Shown piece by piece: positions 1 to 12,600 of a stretch of DNA of 64,000 nt (its first letter is position 1; each line of letters begins with the position of its first letter). Made by a program: the position numbers and the translations under genes. A model generated the notes under the pieces. It was given only the letters and a program-made list of their open reading frames with translations. It searched no databases and was not told the DNA's origin. The DNA is from Arenicola marina (Eukaryota; Annelida; Polychaeta; Arenicolidae): assembly GCA_964019135.1 (NCBI GenBank), contig OZ025264.1, forward strand, positions 37,967,994 to 38,031,993, read 5' to 3'.

Positions 1-181
1 CCAGCGTTAGTGGCGCCAGGCAGTACACCCAGCGTTAGTGGCGCGAGGCAGTACACCCAGCGTTAGTGGCGCCAGGCAATACATCCAGCGTCAGTGGCGC
101 CAGGCAGTACACCCAGCGTCAGTGGCGTCAGGCGGTACACCCAGCGTCAGTGGCGCCAGGCAATACACCCAGCGTTAGTGG

Positions 182-226
182 CGCCAAGCAGTACACCCAG
201 CGTTAGTGGCGGAAGGCGGTACACCC
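182..226 (+). repeat. Recurring module: CCAAGCAG unit then GGCGGAAGGCGG unit
   Basis: A unit with A at position 27 (GCCAAGCAG) is followed by a unit reading GTTAGTGGCGGAAGGCGG. The linked pair recurs near 1527, 2956, 6820, 7320, 8665, 11000, 14825, 16900, 17875, 31255, 32375, 60635, 61670 and 63430. A one-base variant with GGCGTAAGG occurs near 4020, 5700, 49590 and 57085. It is usually followed by CCCACCGTTAG two or three units later. Confidence 0.88.
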
Positions 227-403
227 AGCGTCAGTGGCGCCAGGCAGTACACCCAGCGTCAGTGGCGCCAGGCAGTACACCCACCGTTAGTGGCGCCAGG
301 CAGTACACCCAGCGTTAGTGGCGCCAGGCAGTACACCCGGCGTTAGTGGCGCGAGGCAGTACACCCAGCGTCAGTGGCGCCAGGCAATACACCCAGCGTC
401 AGT

Positions 404-450
404 GGCACCAGACAGTATACCCAGCGTCAGTGGCGCCAGGCAGTGCACCC
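404..450 (+). repeat. Recurring module: TATACCC unit then GTGCACCC unit
   Basis: A unit with GGCACCAG and GTATACCCAG is followed one unit later by CAGTGCACCC. Both are rare single-base variants, and their linkage makes a stable tag. It recurs near 1760, 3215, 7550, 8895, 11140, 18050, 32550, 44030, 46270, 48060, 49815, 53765, 55555, 57315, 61875 and 63640. Confidence 0.88.
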
Positions 451-1208
451 AGCGTCAGTGGCGCGAGGCAGTACACCCAGCGTCAGCGGTGCCAGGCAGT
501 ACACCCAGCGTCAGTGGCGCCAGGCAGTACACCCAGCGTCAGTGGCGCCAGGCAGTACACCCAGCGTCAGCGGCGCGAGGCAGTACATCCAGCGTCAGTG
601 GCGCCAGGCAGTACACCCAGTGTCAGTGGCGCCAGGCAGTACACCCAGCGTCAATGGCGCCAGGCAGTACACCTAGCGCCAATGGCGCCAGGCAGTACAC
701 CCAGCGTCAGTGGCGCCAGGCAGTACACCCAGCGTCAGTGGCGCGAGGCAGTACACCCAGCGCCAGCGGCGCGAGGCAGTACACCCAGCGTTAGTGGCGG
801 GAGGCGGTACACCCAGCGTCAGTGACGCCAGGCGGTACACCCAGCGTTAGTGGCGCCAGGCAGTACACCCAGCGTCAGTGGCGCCAGGCAGTACACCCAG
901 CGTTAGTGGCGCCAGGCAGTACACCCAGCGTTAGTGGCGCCAGGCAGTACACCTAGCGTCAGTTGGGCCAGGCAGTACACCCAGCGTCAGTGGCGCCAGG
1001 CAGTACACCCAGCGTCAGTGGCGCAAGGCAGTACACCCAGCGTCAGTGGTGCCAGGCAGTAACCCCAGCGTTAGTGGCGCGAGGCAGTACACCCAGCGTC
1101 AGTGGCGCGAGGCAGTACACCCAGCGTTAGTGGCGCCAGGCAGTGCACCCAGCGTTAGTGGCGCGAGGCAGTACACCCAGCGTCAATGGCGCCAGGCAGT
1201 ACACCCAG

Positions 1209-1252
1209 CGTTAGTGGCGCCAAGCAGTACACCCAGCGTTATTGGCGCCAGG
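1209..1252 (+). repeat. Recurring module: CCAAGCAG unit then GTTATTGG unit
   Basis: A GCCAAGCAG unit is followed by GTTATTGGCGCCAGG. The ATTGGCGCCA form lengthens the A/T edge of the palindrome. It recurs dozens of times, for example near 2720, 4530, 6210, 8370, 10090, 10750, 13270, 14610, 16455, 20840, 22900, 29835, 38065, 41040, 51395, 58885 and 61035. A form with CCAAGCGG occurs near 2845, 10870, 13400, 14750 and 43690. Confidence 0.85.
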
Positions 1253-2605
1253 CAGTACACCCAGCGTCAGTGGCGCCAGGCAGTACACCCAGCGTTAGTG
1301 GCGCGAGGCAGTACACCCAGCGTTAGTGGCGCCAGGCAGTACACCCAGCGTCAGTGGCGCCAGGCAATACACCCAGCGTCAGTGGCGCCAGGCAGTACAC
1401 ACAGCGTCAGTGGCGCGAGGCAGTACACCCAGCGTCAGTGGCGCCAGCCAGTACACCCAGCGTCAGTGGCGCCAGGCAGTACACCCAGCGTCAGTGGCGC
1501 CAGGCAATACACCCAGCGTTAGTGGCGCCAAGCAGTACACCCAGCGTTAGTGGCGGAAGGCGGTACACCCAGCGTCAGTGGCGCCAGGCAGTACACCCAG
1601 CGTCAGTGGCGACAGGCAGTACACCCACCGTTAGTGGCGCCAGGCAGTACACCCAGCGTTGGTGGCGCCAGGCAGTACACCCAGCGTTAGTGGCGCGAGG
1701 CAGTACACCCAGCGTCAGTGGCGCCAGGCAGTACACCCAGCGTCAGTGGCACCAGGCAGTATACCCAGCGTCAGTGGCGCCAGGCAGTGCACCCAGCGTC
1801 AGTGGCGCCAGGCAGTACACCTAGCGTCAGTTGGGCCAGGCACTACACCCAGCGTCAGTGGCGCCAGGCAGTACACCCAGCGTCAGTGGCGCAAAGCAGT
1901 ACACCCAGCGTCAGTGGCGCCAGGCAGTACACCAAGCGTTAGTGGCGCGAGGCAGTACACCCAGCGTCAGTGGCGCCAGGCAGTACACCCAGCGTCAATG
2001 GCGCCAGGCAGTACACCCAGCGTTAGTGGCGCGAGGCAGTACACCCAGCGTCAGTGGCGCGAGGCAGTACACCCAGCGTTAGTGACGCCAGGCAGTACAC
2101 CCAGCGTCAGCGGCGCCAGGCAGTACACCCAGCGTCAGTGGCGCCAGGCTTTACATCCAGCGTCAGTGGCGCCAGGCAGTACACCCAGCGTCAGTGGCGC
2201 CAGGCAGTACACCCAGCGTCAGTGGCGCCAGGCAGTACACCCAGCGTCAGTTGGGCCAGGCAGTAAACCCAGCGTTAGTGGCGCGAGGCAGTACACCCAG
2301 CGTCAGTGGCGCCAGGCTTTACATCCAGCGTCAGTGGCGCCAGGCAGTACATCCAGCGTTAGTGGCGCCAGGCAGTACACCCAGCGTCAGTGGCGCCAGG
2401 CAGTACACCCAGCGTCAGTGGCGCGAGGCAGTACACCCAGCGTCAGTGGCGCGAGGCAGTACACCCAGCGTTAGTGGCGCGAGGCAGTACACCCAGCGTT
2501 AGTGGCGCCAGCCAGTACACCTAGCGTCAGTGGCGCCAGGCAGTACACCCAGCGTCAGTGGCGCCAGGCAGTACACCCAGCGTCAGTGGCGCCAGGCAGT
2601 ACACC

Positions 2606-2660
2606 CAGCTTCAGTGGCGCCAGCCAGTACACTCAGTGTCAGTGGCGCCAGGCCGTACAC
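2606..2660 (+). repeat. Recurring module: CAGCTTCAG, CCAGCCAG, CTCAGTGTC, GGCCGTAC
   Basis: Three consecutive units carry the linked variants CAGCTTCAG, GCCAGCCAG, ACTCAGTGTCAG and GGCCGTAC. The complete set recurs near 3645, 5325 and 9745. A spread version, with extra ordinary units between, is seen near 16610, 17415, 30795, 31915, 60180, 61240 and 63005. A shortened version lacking CAGCTTCAG occurs near 29980, 38210 and 41180. Confidence 0.83.
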
Positions 2661-3844
2661 CCAGCGTCAATGGCGCCAGGCAGTACACCCAGCGTTGGTG
2701 GCGCCAAGCAGTACACCCAGCGTTATTGGCGCCAGGCAGTACACCCAGCGTCAGTGGCCTCAGGCAGTACACCCAGCGTTAGTGGCGCCAGGCAGTACAC
2801 CCAGCGTTAGTGGCGCCAGGCAGTACACCCAGCGTTAGTGGCGCCAAGCGGTACACCCAGCGTTATTGGCGCCAGGCAGTACACCCAGCGTCAGTGGCGT
2901 CAGGCAGTACACCCAGCGTCAGTGGCGCCAGGCAATACACCCAGCGTTAGTGGCGCCAAGCAGTACACCCAGCGTTAGTGGCGGAAGGCGGTACACCCAG
3001 CGTCAGTGGCGGAAGGCGGTACACCCAGCGTCAGTGGCCCCAGGCAGTACACCCAGCGTCAGTGGCGCCAGGCAGTACACCCACCGTTAGTGGCGCCAGG
3101 CAGTACACCCAGCGTTAGTGGCGCCAGGCAGTACACCCAGCGTTAGTGGCGCGAGGCAGTACACCCAGCGTCAGTGGCGCCAGGCAGTACACCGAGCGTC
3201 AGTGGCACCAGGCAGTATACCCAGCGTCAGTGGCGCCAGGCAGTGCACCGAGCGTCAGTGGCGCCAGGCAGTACACCTAGCGTCAGTTGGGCCAGGCAGT
3301 ACACCCAGCGTCAGTGGCGCCAGGCAGTACACCCAGCGTCAGTGGCGCAAGGCAGTACACCCAGCGTCAGTGGCGCCAGGCAGTACACCAAGCGTTAGTG
3401 GCGCGAGGCAGTACACCCAGCGTCAGTGGCGCCAGGCAGTACACCCAGCGTCAATGGCGCAAGGCAGTACACCCAGCGTTAGTGGCGCGAGGCAGTACAC
3501 CCAGCGTCAGTGGCGCCAGGCAGTACACCCAGCGTTAGTGGCGCCAGGCAGTACACCCAGCGTCAGCGGCGCCAGGCAGTACACCCAGCGTCAGTGGCGC
3601 CAGGCTTTACATCCAGCGTCAGTGGCGCCAGGCAGTACACCCAGCTTCAGTGGCGCCAGCCAGTACACTCAGTGTCAGTGGCGCCAGGCCGTACACCCAG
3701 CGTCAGTGGCGCGAGGCAGTACACCCAGCGTCAGTGGCGCCAGCCAGTTCACCCAGCGTCAGTGGCGCCAGGCAGTACACCCAGTGTCAGTGGCGCGAGG
3801 CAGTACACCCAGCGTCAGTGGCGCGAGGCAGTACACCCAGCGTT

Positions 3845-3871
3845 AGTGGCGCCAGGCGTACACCCAGCGTT
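3845..3871 (+). repeat. 27-bp unit (GGCGTAC type), first of nine
   Basis: The unit reads GCCAGGCGTACACC, lacking the A normally found at unit position 2 (junction 3857/3858). Others of the same type sit at 5536/5537, 9959/9960, 17714/17715, 31094/31095, 32213/32214, 60475/60476, 61538/61539 and 63301/63302. All share the same flanking variants, so they probably descend from one deletion. A 27-bp unit keeps the reading phase where a 28-bp unit shifts it, which locally alters the implied peptide pattern. Confidence 0.93.
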
Positions 3872-4272
3872 AGTGGCGCCAGGCAGTACACCCAGCGTTA
3901 GTGGCGCCAAGCGGTACTCCCCGCGTTATTGGCGCCAGGCAGTACACCCAGCGTCAGTGGCGTCAGGCAGTACACCAAGCGTCAGTGGCGCCAGGCAATA
4001 CACCCAGCGTTAGTGGCGCCAAGCAGTACACCCAGCGTTAGTGGCGTAAGGCGGTACACCCAGCGTCAATGGCGCCAGGCAGTACACCCAGCGTCAGTGG
4101 CGCCAGGCAGTGCACCCAGCGTCAGTGGCGCCAGGCAGTAGACCCAGCGTCAGTGGCGCCAGGCAGTACACCCAGCGTCAGTGGCGCCAGGCAATACACC
4201 CAGCGTTAGTGGCGCCAGGCAGTACACCCAGCGTCAGCGGCGCCACGCAGTACACCCAGCGTCAGTGGCGCC

Positions 4273-4373
4273 AGGCTTTACATCCAGCGTCAGTGGCGCC
4301 AGGCAGTACACCCAGCGTCAGTGGCGCCAGGCAGTACACCCAGCGTCAGTTGGGCCAGGCAGTAAACCCAGCG
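4273..4373 (+). repeat. Recurring module: CTTTACATCC, TTGGGCC, GTAAACCC
   Basis: A unit starting GGCTTTACATCC is followed within three or four units by GTCAGTTGGGCC, which destroys the GGCGCC palindrome, and then by GTAAACCC. It is the most widespread linked set: related copies start near 2150, 5955, 9288, 13710, 16203, 23847, 28074, 36300, 38820, 45429, 47356, 48950, 52923, 54853, 56447 and 59580. A sub-form with TTGGTCC is found near 29123, 37352, 40321 and 42196. Four copies carry CTTACATCC with one T lost. Confidence 0.87.
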
Positions 4374-4972
4374 TTAGTGGCGCGAGGCAGTACACCCAGC
4401 GTCAGTGGCGCGAGGCAGTACACCCAGCGTTAGTGGCGCCAGGCAGTACAACCAGCGTTAGTGGCGCGAGGCAGTACACCCAGCGTCAATGGCGCCAGGC
4501 AGTACACCCAGCGTTAGTGGCGCCAAGCAGTACACCCAGCGTTATTGGCGCCAGGCAGTACACCCAGCGTCAGTGGCGCCAGGCAGTACACCCAGCGTTA
4601 GTGGCGCGAGGCAGTACACCCAGCGTTAGTGGCGCCAGGCAGTACACCCAGCGTCAGTGGCGCTAGGCAATACACCCAGCGTCAGTGGCGCCAGCCAGTA
4701 CACACAGCGTCAGTGGCGCGAGGCAGTACACCCATCGTCGGTGGCGCCAGCCAGTACACCCGGCGTCAGTGGCGCCAGGCAGTACACCCAGCGTCAGTGG
4801 CGCCAGGCAGTACACTCAGTGTCAGTGGCGCCAGGCCGTACACCCAGCGTCAGTGGCGCGAGGCAGTACACCCAGCGTCAGTGGCGCCAGCCAGTACACC
4901 CAGCGTCAGTGGCGCCATCCAGTACACCCAGCGTCAGTGGCGCCAGGCAGTACACCCAGTGTCAGTGGCGCG

Positions 4973-6676
4973 AGGCAGTACACCCAGCGTCAGTGGCGCC
5001 AGGCAGTACACCCAGCGTCAGTGGCGCAAGGCAGTACACCCAGCGTCAGTGGCGCCAGGCAGTACACCAAGCGTTAGTGGCGCGAGGCAGTACACCCAGC
5101 GTCAGTGGCGCCAGGCAGTACACCCAGCGTCAATGGCGCAAGGCAGTACACCCAGCGTTAGTGGCGCGAGGCAGTACACCCAGCGTCAGTGGCGCCAGGC
5201 AGTACACCCAGCGTTAGTGGCGCCAGGCAGTACACCCAGCGTCAGCGGCGCCAGGCAGTACACCCAGCGTCAGTGGCGCCAGGCTTTACATCCAGCGTCA
5301 GTGGCGCCAGGCAGTACACCCAGCTTCAGTGGCGCCAGCCAGTACACTCAGTGTCAGTGGCGCCAGGCCGTACACCCAGCGTCAGTGGCGCGAGGCAGTA
5401 CACCCAGCGTCAGTGGCGCCAGCCAGTTCACCCAGCGTCAGTGGCGCCAGGCAGTACACCCAGTGTCAGTGGCGCGAGGCAGTACACCCAGCGTCAGTGG
5501 CGCGAGGCAGTACACCCAGCGTTAGTGGCGCCAGGCGTACACCCAGCGTTAGTGGCGCCAGGCAGTACACCCAGCGTTAGTGGCGCCAAGCGGTACTCCC
5601 CGCGTTATTGGCGCCAGGCAGTACACCCAGCGTCAGTGGCGTCAGGCAGTACACCAAGCGTCAGTGGCGCCAGGCAATACACCCAGCGTTAGTGGCGCCA
5701 AGCAGTACACCCAGCGTTAGTGGCGTAAGGCGGTACACCCAGCGTCAATGGCGCCAGGCAGTACACCCAGCGTCAGTGGCGCCAGGCAGTGCACCCAGCG
5801 TCAGTGGCGCCAGGCAGTAGACCCAGCGTCAGTGGCGCCAGGCAGTACACCCAGCGTCAGTGGCGCCAGGCAATACACCCAGCGTTAGTGGCGCCAGGCA
5901 GTACACCCAGCGTCAGCGGCGCCACGCAGTACACCCAGCGTCAGTGGCGCCAGGCTTTACATCCAGCGTCAGTGGCGCCAGGCAGTACACCCAGCGTCAG
6001 TGGCGCCAGGCAGTACACCCAGCGTCAGTTGGGCCAGGCAGTAAACCCAGCGTTAGTGGCGCGAGGCAGTACACCCAGCGTCAGTGGCGCGAGGCAGTAC
6101 ACGAAGCGTTAGTGGCGCCAGGCAGTACAACCAGCGTTAGTGGCGCGAGGCAGTACACCCAGCGTCAATGGCGCCAGGCAGTACACCCAGCGTTAGTGGC
6201 GCCAAGCAGTACACCCAGCGTTATTGGCGCCAGGCAGTACACCCAGCGTCAGTGGCGCCAGGCAGTACACCCAGCGTTAGTGGCGCGAGGCAGTACACCC
6301 AGCGTTAGTGGCGCCAGGCAGTACACCCAGCGTCAGTGGCGCTAGGCAATACACCCAGCGTCAGTGGCGCCAGCCAGTACACACAGCGTCAGTGGCGCGA
6401 GGCAGTACACCCATCGTCGGTGGCGCCAGCCAGTACACCCGGCGTCAGTGGCGCCAGGCAGTACACCCAGCGTCAATGGCGCCAGGCAGTACACTCAGTG
6501 TCAGTGGCGCCAGGCCGTACACCCAGCGTCAGTGGCGCGAGGCAGTACACCCAGCGTCAGTGGCGCCAGCCAGTACACCCAGCGTCAGTGGCGCCATCCA
6601 GTACACCCAGCGTCAGTGGCGCCAGGCAGTACACCCAGTGTCAGTGGCGCGAGGCAGTACACCCAGCGTCAGTGGC
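4973..6676 (+). repeat. 1,679-bp tandem duplication, copy B
   Basis: Direct copy of 3294-4972, running on through 25 bases of shared junction to 6676, where G at 4998 faces C at 6677. It carries its own copy of the 27-bp unit at 5536/5537. Differences seen are two adjacent changes near 6103 (CACGAA for CACCCA) and one G to A change near 6475. That is roughly three substitutions in 1.7 kb. Confidence 0.93.
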
Positions 6677-7138
6677 CCGAGGCAGTACACCCAGCGTTAG
6701 TGGCGCGCGGCAGTACACTCAGCGTTAGTGGCGCCATGCAGTACACCCAGCGTCAGTGGCGTCAGGCAGTACACCCAGCGTCAGTGGCGCCAGGCAATAC
6801 ACCCAGCGTTAGTGGCGCCAAGCAGTACACCCAGCGTTAGTGGCGGAAGGCGGTACACCCAGCGTCAGTGGCGGAAGGCGGTACACCCAGCGTCAGTGGC
6901 GCCAGGCAGTACACCCAGCGTTAGTGGCGCCAGGCAGTACACCCAGCGTCAGTGGCGCCAGGCAGTACACCCAGCGTCAGTGGCGCGAGGCAGTACACCC
7001 AGCGCCAGCGGCGCGAGGCAGTACACCCAGCGTTAGTGGCGGGAGGCGGTACACCCAGCGTCAGTGACGCCAGGCGGTACACCCAGCGTTAGTGGCGCCA
7101 GGCAGTACACCCAGCGTCAGTGGCGCCAGGCAGTACAC

Positions 7139-9807
7139 CCAGCGTTAGTGGCGCCAGGCAGTACACCCAGCGTTAGTGGCGCGAGGCAGTACACCCAGCG
7201 TTAGTGGCGCCAGGCAATACATCCAGCGTCAGTGGCGCCAGGCAGTACACCCAGCGTCAGTGGCGTCAGGCGGTACACCCAGCGTCAGTGGCGCCAGGCA
7301 ATACACCCAGCGTTAGTGGCGCCAAGCAGTACACCCAGCGTTAGTGGCGGAAGGCGGTACACCCAGCGTCAGTGGCGCCAGGCAGTACACCCAGCGTCAG
7401 TGGCGCCAGGCAGTACACCCACCGTTAGTGGCGCCAGGCAGTACACCCAGCGTTAGTGGCGCCAGGCAGTACACCCGGCGTTAGTGGCGCGAGGCAGTAC
7501 ACCCAGCGTCAGTGGCGCCAGGCAATACACCCAGCGTCAGTGGCACCAGACAGTATACCCAGCGTCAGTGGCGCCAGGCAGTGCACCCAGCGTCAGTGGC
7601 GCGAGGCAGTACACCCAGCGTCAGCGGTGCCAGGCAGTACACCCAGCATCAGTGGCGCCAGGCAGTACACCCAGCGTCAGTGGCGCCAGGCAGTACACCC
7701 AGCGTCAGCGGCGCGAGGCAGTACATCCAGCGTCAGTGGCGCCAGGCAGTACACCCAGTGTCAGTGGCGCCAGGCAGTACACCCAGCGTCAATGGCGCCA
7801 GGCAGTACACCTAGCGCCAATGGCGCCAGGCAGTACACCCAGCGTCAGTGGCGCCAGGCAGTACACCCAGCGTCAGTGGCGCGAGGCAGTACACCCAGCG
7901 CCAGCGGCGCGAGGCAGTACACCCAGCGTTAGTGGCGGGAGGCGGTACACCCAGCGTCAGTGACGCCAGGCGGTACACCCAGCGTTAGTGGCGCCAGGCA
8001 GTACACCCAGCGTCAGTGGCGCCAGGCAGTACACCCAGCGTTAGTGGCGCCAGGCAGTACACCCAGCGTTAGTGGCGCCAGGCAGTACACCTAGCGTCAG
8101 TTGGGCCAGGCAGTACACCCAGCGTCAGTGGCGCCAGGCAGTACACCCAGCGTCAGTGGCGCAAGGCAGTACACCCAGCGTCAGTGGTGCCAGGCAGTAA
8201 CCCCAGCGTTAGTGGCGCGAGGCAGTACACCCAGCGTCAGTGGCGCGAGGCAGTACACCCAGCGTTAGTGGCGCCAGGCAGTGCACCCAGCGTTAGTGGC
8301 GCGAGGCAGTACACCCAGCGTCAATGGCGCCAGGCAGTACACCCAGCGTTAGTGGCGCCAAGCAGTACACCCAGCGTTATTGGCGCCAGGCAGTACACCC
8401 AGCGTCAGTGGCGCCAGGCAGTACACCCAGCGTTAGTGGCGCGAGGCAGTACACCCAGCGTTAGTGGCGCCAGGCAGTACACCCAGCGTCAGTGGCGCCA
8501 GGCAATACACCCAGCGTCAGTGGCGCCAGGCAGTACACACAGCGTCAGTGGCGCGAGGCAGTACACCCAGCGTCAGTGGCGCCAGCCAGTACACCCAGCG
8601 TCAGTGGCGCCAGGCAGTACACCCAGCGTCAGTGGCGCCAGGCAATACACCCAGCGTTAGTGGCGCCAAGCAGTACACCCAGCGTTAGTGGCGGAAGGCG
8701 GTACACCCAGCGTCAGTGGCGCCAGGCAGTACACCCAGCGTCAGTGGCGACAGGCAGTACACCCACCGTTAGTGGCGCCAGGCAGTACACCCAGCGTTGG
8801 TGGCGCCAGGCAGTACACCCAGCGTTAGTGGCGCGAGGCAGTACACCCAGCGTCAGTGGCGCCAGGCAGTACACCCAGCGTCAGTGGCACCAGGCAGTAT
8901 ACCCAGCGTCAGTGGCGCCAGGCAGTGCACCCAGCGTCAGTGGCGCCAGGCAGTACACCTAGCGTCAGTTGGGCCAGGCACTACACCCAGCGTCAGTGGC
9001 GCCAGGCAGTACACCCAGCGTCAGTGGCGCAAAGCAGTACACCCAGCGTCAGTGGCGCCAGGCAGTACACCAAGCGTTAGTGGCGCGAGGCAGTACACCC
9101 AGCGTCAGTGGCGCCAGGCAGTACACCCAGCGTCAATGGCGCCAGGCAGTACACCCAGCGTTAGTGGCGCGAGGCAGTACACCCAGCGTCAGTGGCGCGA
9201 GGCAGTACACCCAGCGTTAGTGACGCCAGGCAGTACACCCAGCGTCAGCGGCGCCAGGCAGTACACCCAGCGTCAGTGGCGCCAGGCTTTACATCCAGCG
9301 TCAGTGGCGCCAGGCAGTACACCCAGCGTCAGTGGCGCCAGGCAGTACACCCAGCGTCAGTGGCGCCAGGCAGTACACCCAGCGTCAGTTGGGCCAGGCA
9401 GTAAACCCAGCGTTAGTGGCGCGAGGCAGTACACCCAGCGTCAGTGGCGCCAGGCTTTACATCCAGCGTCAGTGGCGCCAGGCAGTACATCCAGCGTTAG
9501 TGGCGCCAGGCAGTACACCCAGCGTCAGTGGCGCCAGGCAGTACACCCAGCGTCAGTGGCGCGAGGCAGTACACCCAGCGTCAGTGGCGCGAGGCAGTAC
9601 ACCCAGCGTTAGTGGCGCGAGGCAGTACACCCAGCGTTAGTGGCGCCAGCCAGTACACCTAGCGTCAGTGGCGCCAGGCAGTACACCCAGCGTCAGTGGC
9701 GCCAGGCAGTACACCCAGCGTCAGTGGCGCCAGGCAGTACACCCAGCTTCAGTGGCGCCAGCCAGTACACTCAGTGTCAGTGGCGCCAGGCCGTACACCC
9801 AGCGTCA
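7139..9807 (+). repeat. Long duplicated block, copy 2 (spacing 7,138 bp)
   Basis: Second copy of bases 1-2669. The two copies share rare markers, such as the TTGGGCC units, GGCGGAAGGCGG units and a CTTTACATCC unit, in identical order. The only difference I noticed is A at 7648. Beyond 9807 the variant order departs from copy 1. The left edge of the repeated segment cannot be fixed because copy 1 is cut by the window edge. Confidence 0.93.
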
Positions 9808-10478
9808 GTGGCGCGAGGCAGTACACCCAGCGTCAGTGGCGCCAGCCAGTACACCCAGCGTCAGTGGCGCCAGGCAGTACACCCAGTGTCAGTGGCGCGA
9901 GGCAGTACACCCAGCGTCAGTGGCGCGAGGCAGTACACCCAGCGTTAGTGGCGCCAGGCGTACACCCAGCGTTAGTGGCGCCAGGCAGTACACCCAGCGT
10001 TAGTGGCGCCAAGCGGTACTCCCTGCGTTATTGGCGCCAGGCAGTACACCCAGCGTCAATGGCGCCAGGCAGTACACCCAGCGTTAGTGGCGCCAAGCAG
10101 TACACCCAGCGTTATTGGCGCCAGGCAGTACACCCAGCGTCACTGGCGCCAGGCAGTACACCCAGCGTTAGTGGCGCGAGGCAGTACACCCAGCGTTAGT
10201 GGCGCCAGGCAGTACACCCAGTGTCAGTGGCGCCAGGCAATACACCCAGCGTCAGTGGCGCCAGGCAGTACACCCAGCGTCAGTGGCGCGAGGCAGTACA
10301 CCCAGCGTCAGTGGCGCCAGCCAGTACCCCCAGCGTCAGTGGCGCCAGGCAGTACACCCAGCGTCAGTGGCGCCAGGCAGTACACCCAGTGTCAGTGGCG
10401 CGAGGCAGTACACCCAGCGTCAGTGGCGCGAGGCAGTACACCCAGCGTTAGTGGCGCTAGGCAGTACACCCAGCGTTA

Positions 10479-10990
10479 GTGGCGGCAGGCAGTACACCCA
10501 GCGTCAGTGGCGCCAGGCAGTACACCCAGCGTCAGTGGCGCCAGGTAGTACACCCAGCGTCAGTGGCGTCAGGCAGTACACCCAGCGTCAGTGGCGCGAG
10601 GCAGTACACCCCGCGTCAGTGGCGCCAGGCAGTACACCCAGCGTTAGTGGCGCCAGGCAGTACACCCAGCGTCAGTGGCGCGAGGCAGTACACCCAGCGT
10701 CAATGGCGCCAGGCAGTACACCCAGCGTTAGTGGCGCCAAGCAGTACACCCAGCGTTATTGGCGCCAGGCAGTACACCCAGCGTCAGTGGCGTCAGGCAG
10801 TACACCCAGCGTTAGTGGCGCCAGGCAGTACACCCAGCGTTAGTGGCGCCAGGCAGTACACCCAGCGTTAGTGGCGCCAAGCGGTACACCCAGCGTTATT
10901 GGCGCCAGGCAGTACACCCAGCGTCAGTGGCGTCAGGCAGTACACCCAGCGTCAGTGGCGCCAGGCAATACACCCAGCGTTAGTGGCGCC
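10479..10990 (+). repeat. Older related block, member at 10.5 kb
   Basis: This stretch has the same variant order as 14343-14854, 3,864 bp (exactly 138 units) away, and as the block at 43288. Agreement is weaker than in the recent duplications: about five of 130 implied residues differ between the first two. A neighbouring marker, GTCACTGG, occurs at 10138 and 13862, a spacing of 3,724 bp, so five units were gained or lost inside the relationship. Edges are approximate. Confidence 0.7.
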
Positions 10991-11654
10991 AAGCAGTACA
11001 CCCAGCGTTAGTGGCGGAAGGCGGTGCACCCAGCGTCAGTGGCGCCAGGCAGTACACCCAGCGTCAGTGGCGCCAGGCAGTACACCCACCGTTAGTGGCG
11101 CCAGGCAGTACACCCAGCGTCAGTGGCACCAGACAGTATACCCAGCGTCAGTGGCGCCAGGCAGTGCACCCAGCGTCAGTGGCGCGAGGCAGTACACCCA
11201 GCGTCAGCGGTGCCAGGCAGTACACCCAGCGTTAGTGGCGCCAGGCAGTACACCCAGCGTCAGTGGCGCCAGGCAGTACACCCAGCGTCAGCGGCGCGAG
11301 GCAGTACATCCAGCGTCAGTGGCGCCAGGCAGTACACCCAGTGTCAGTGGCGCCAGGCAGTACACCCAGCGTCAGTGGCGCCAGGCAGTACACCTAGCGC
11401 CAATGGCGCCAGGCAGTACACCCAGCGTCAGTGGCGCCAGGCAGTACACCCAGCGTCAGTGGCGCGAGGCAGTACACCCAGCGCCAGCGGCGCGAGGCAG
11501 TACACCCAGCGTTAGTGGCGGGAGGCGGTACACCCAGCGTCAGTGACGCCAGGCGGTACACCCAGCGTTAGTGGCGCCAGGCAGTACACCCAGCGTCAGT
11601 GGCGCCAGGCAGTACACCCAGCGTTAGTGGCGCGAGGCAGTACACCCAGCGTTA

Positions 11655-11948
11655 GTGGCGCGAGGCAGTACACCCAGCGTTAGTGGCGCCAGGCAATACA
11701 CCCAGCGTCAGTGGCGCCAGGCAGTACACCCAGCGTCAGTTGCGTCAGGCGGTACACCCAGCGTCAGTGGCGCCACCCAGTACACCCAGCGTCAATGGCG
11801 CCAGGCAGTACACCCAGCGTCAGTGGCACCAGGCAGTACACCCAGCGTCAATGGCGCCAAGCAGTACACCCAGCGTCAATGGCGCCAGGCAGTACACACA
11901 GCGTCAGTGGGGCCAGGCAGTACACCCAGCGTTAGTGGCGCGAGGTAG
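11655..11948 (+). repeat. Recurring module ending ACACACAGCG then GTGGGGCC
   Basis: About ten units ending in CAGTACACACAGCG followed by TCAGTGGGGCCAGG and, in most copies, GCGAGGTAGTAC. The set recurs near 15519, 23524, 27751, 29179, 35980, 37408, 40376, 44716, 50559, 52211 and 58056, with partial copies near 18340, 32840, 48720, 56220, 62170 and 63930. A diverged form with GCACACCC in place of ACACACAG is near 30510, 31625 and 38735. Confidence 0.87.
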
Positions 11949-12600
11949 TACACCCAGCGTCAGCGGCGCCAGGCAGTACACCCAGCGTCAGTGGCGCCAG
12001 GCAGTGCACCCAGCGTCAGTGGCGCCAGGCAGTACACCTAGCGTCAGTTGGGCCAGGCAGTACACCCAGCGTCAGTGGCGCCAGGCAGTACACCCAGCGT
12101 CAGTGGCGCAAGGGAGTACACCCAGCGTCAGTGGCGCCAGGCAGTAAACCCAGCGTTAGTGGCGCGAGGCAGTACACCCAGCGTCAGTGGCGCGAGGCAG
12201 TACACCCAGCGTTAGTGGCGCCAGGCAGTACACCCAGCGTTAGTGGCGCGAGGCAGTACACCCAGCGTCAATGGCGCCAGGCAGTACACCCAGCGTTAGT
12301 GGCGCCAAGCAGTACACCCCGCGTTATTGGCGCCAGGCAGTACACCCAGCGTCAGTGGCGCCAGGCAGTACACCCAGCGTTAGTGGCGCGAGGCAGTACA
12401 CCCAGCGTCAGTGGCGCCAGGCAATACACCCAGCGTCAGTGGCGCCAGGCAGTACACACAGCGTCAGAGGCGCGAGGCAGTACACCCAGCGTCAGTGGCG
12501 CCAGCCAGTACACCCAGCGTCAGTGGCGCCAGGCAGTACACCCAGCGTCAGTGGCGCCAGGCAGTACACTCACTGTCAGTGGCGCCAGGCCGTACACCCA

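Larger units (their letters stand above)
1..2669 (+). repeat. Long duplicated block, copy 1 (spacing 7,138 bp)
   Basis: This block recurs at 7139-9807 with the same order of variant units. The spacing of 7,138 bp equals 255 units minus 2 bp, and the two missing bases are the 27-bp units at 3857 and 5536 between the copies. I found one substitution, G at 510 against A at 7648, a CpG to CpA change. The match stops at 2670 (A here, G at 9808). Its left end lies outside the window. It shows that thousands of bases were copied as a block rather than unit by unit. Confidence 0.93.
3294..4972 (+). repeat. 1,679-bp tandem duplication, copy A
   Basis: The sequence repeats directly at 4973 with a spacing of 1,679 bp, which is 60 units minus 1 bp. 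The missing base is the deleted A of the 27-bp unit at 3857/3858. Left of 3294 the match ends (C at 3293, G at 4972). Near-perfect agreement of all variant units supports one event of unequal exchange or replication slippage over 60 units. Confidence 0.93.
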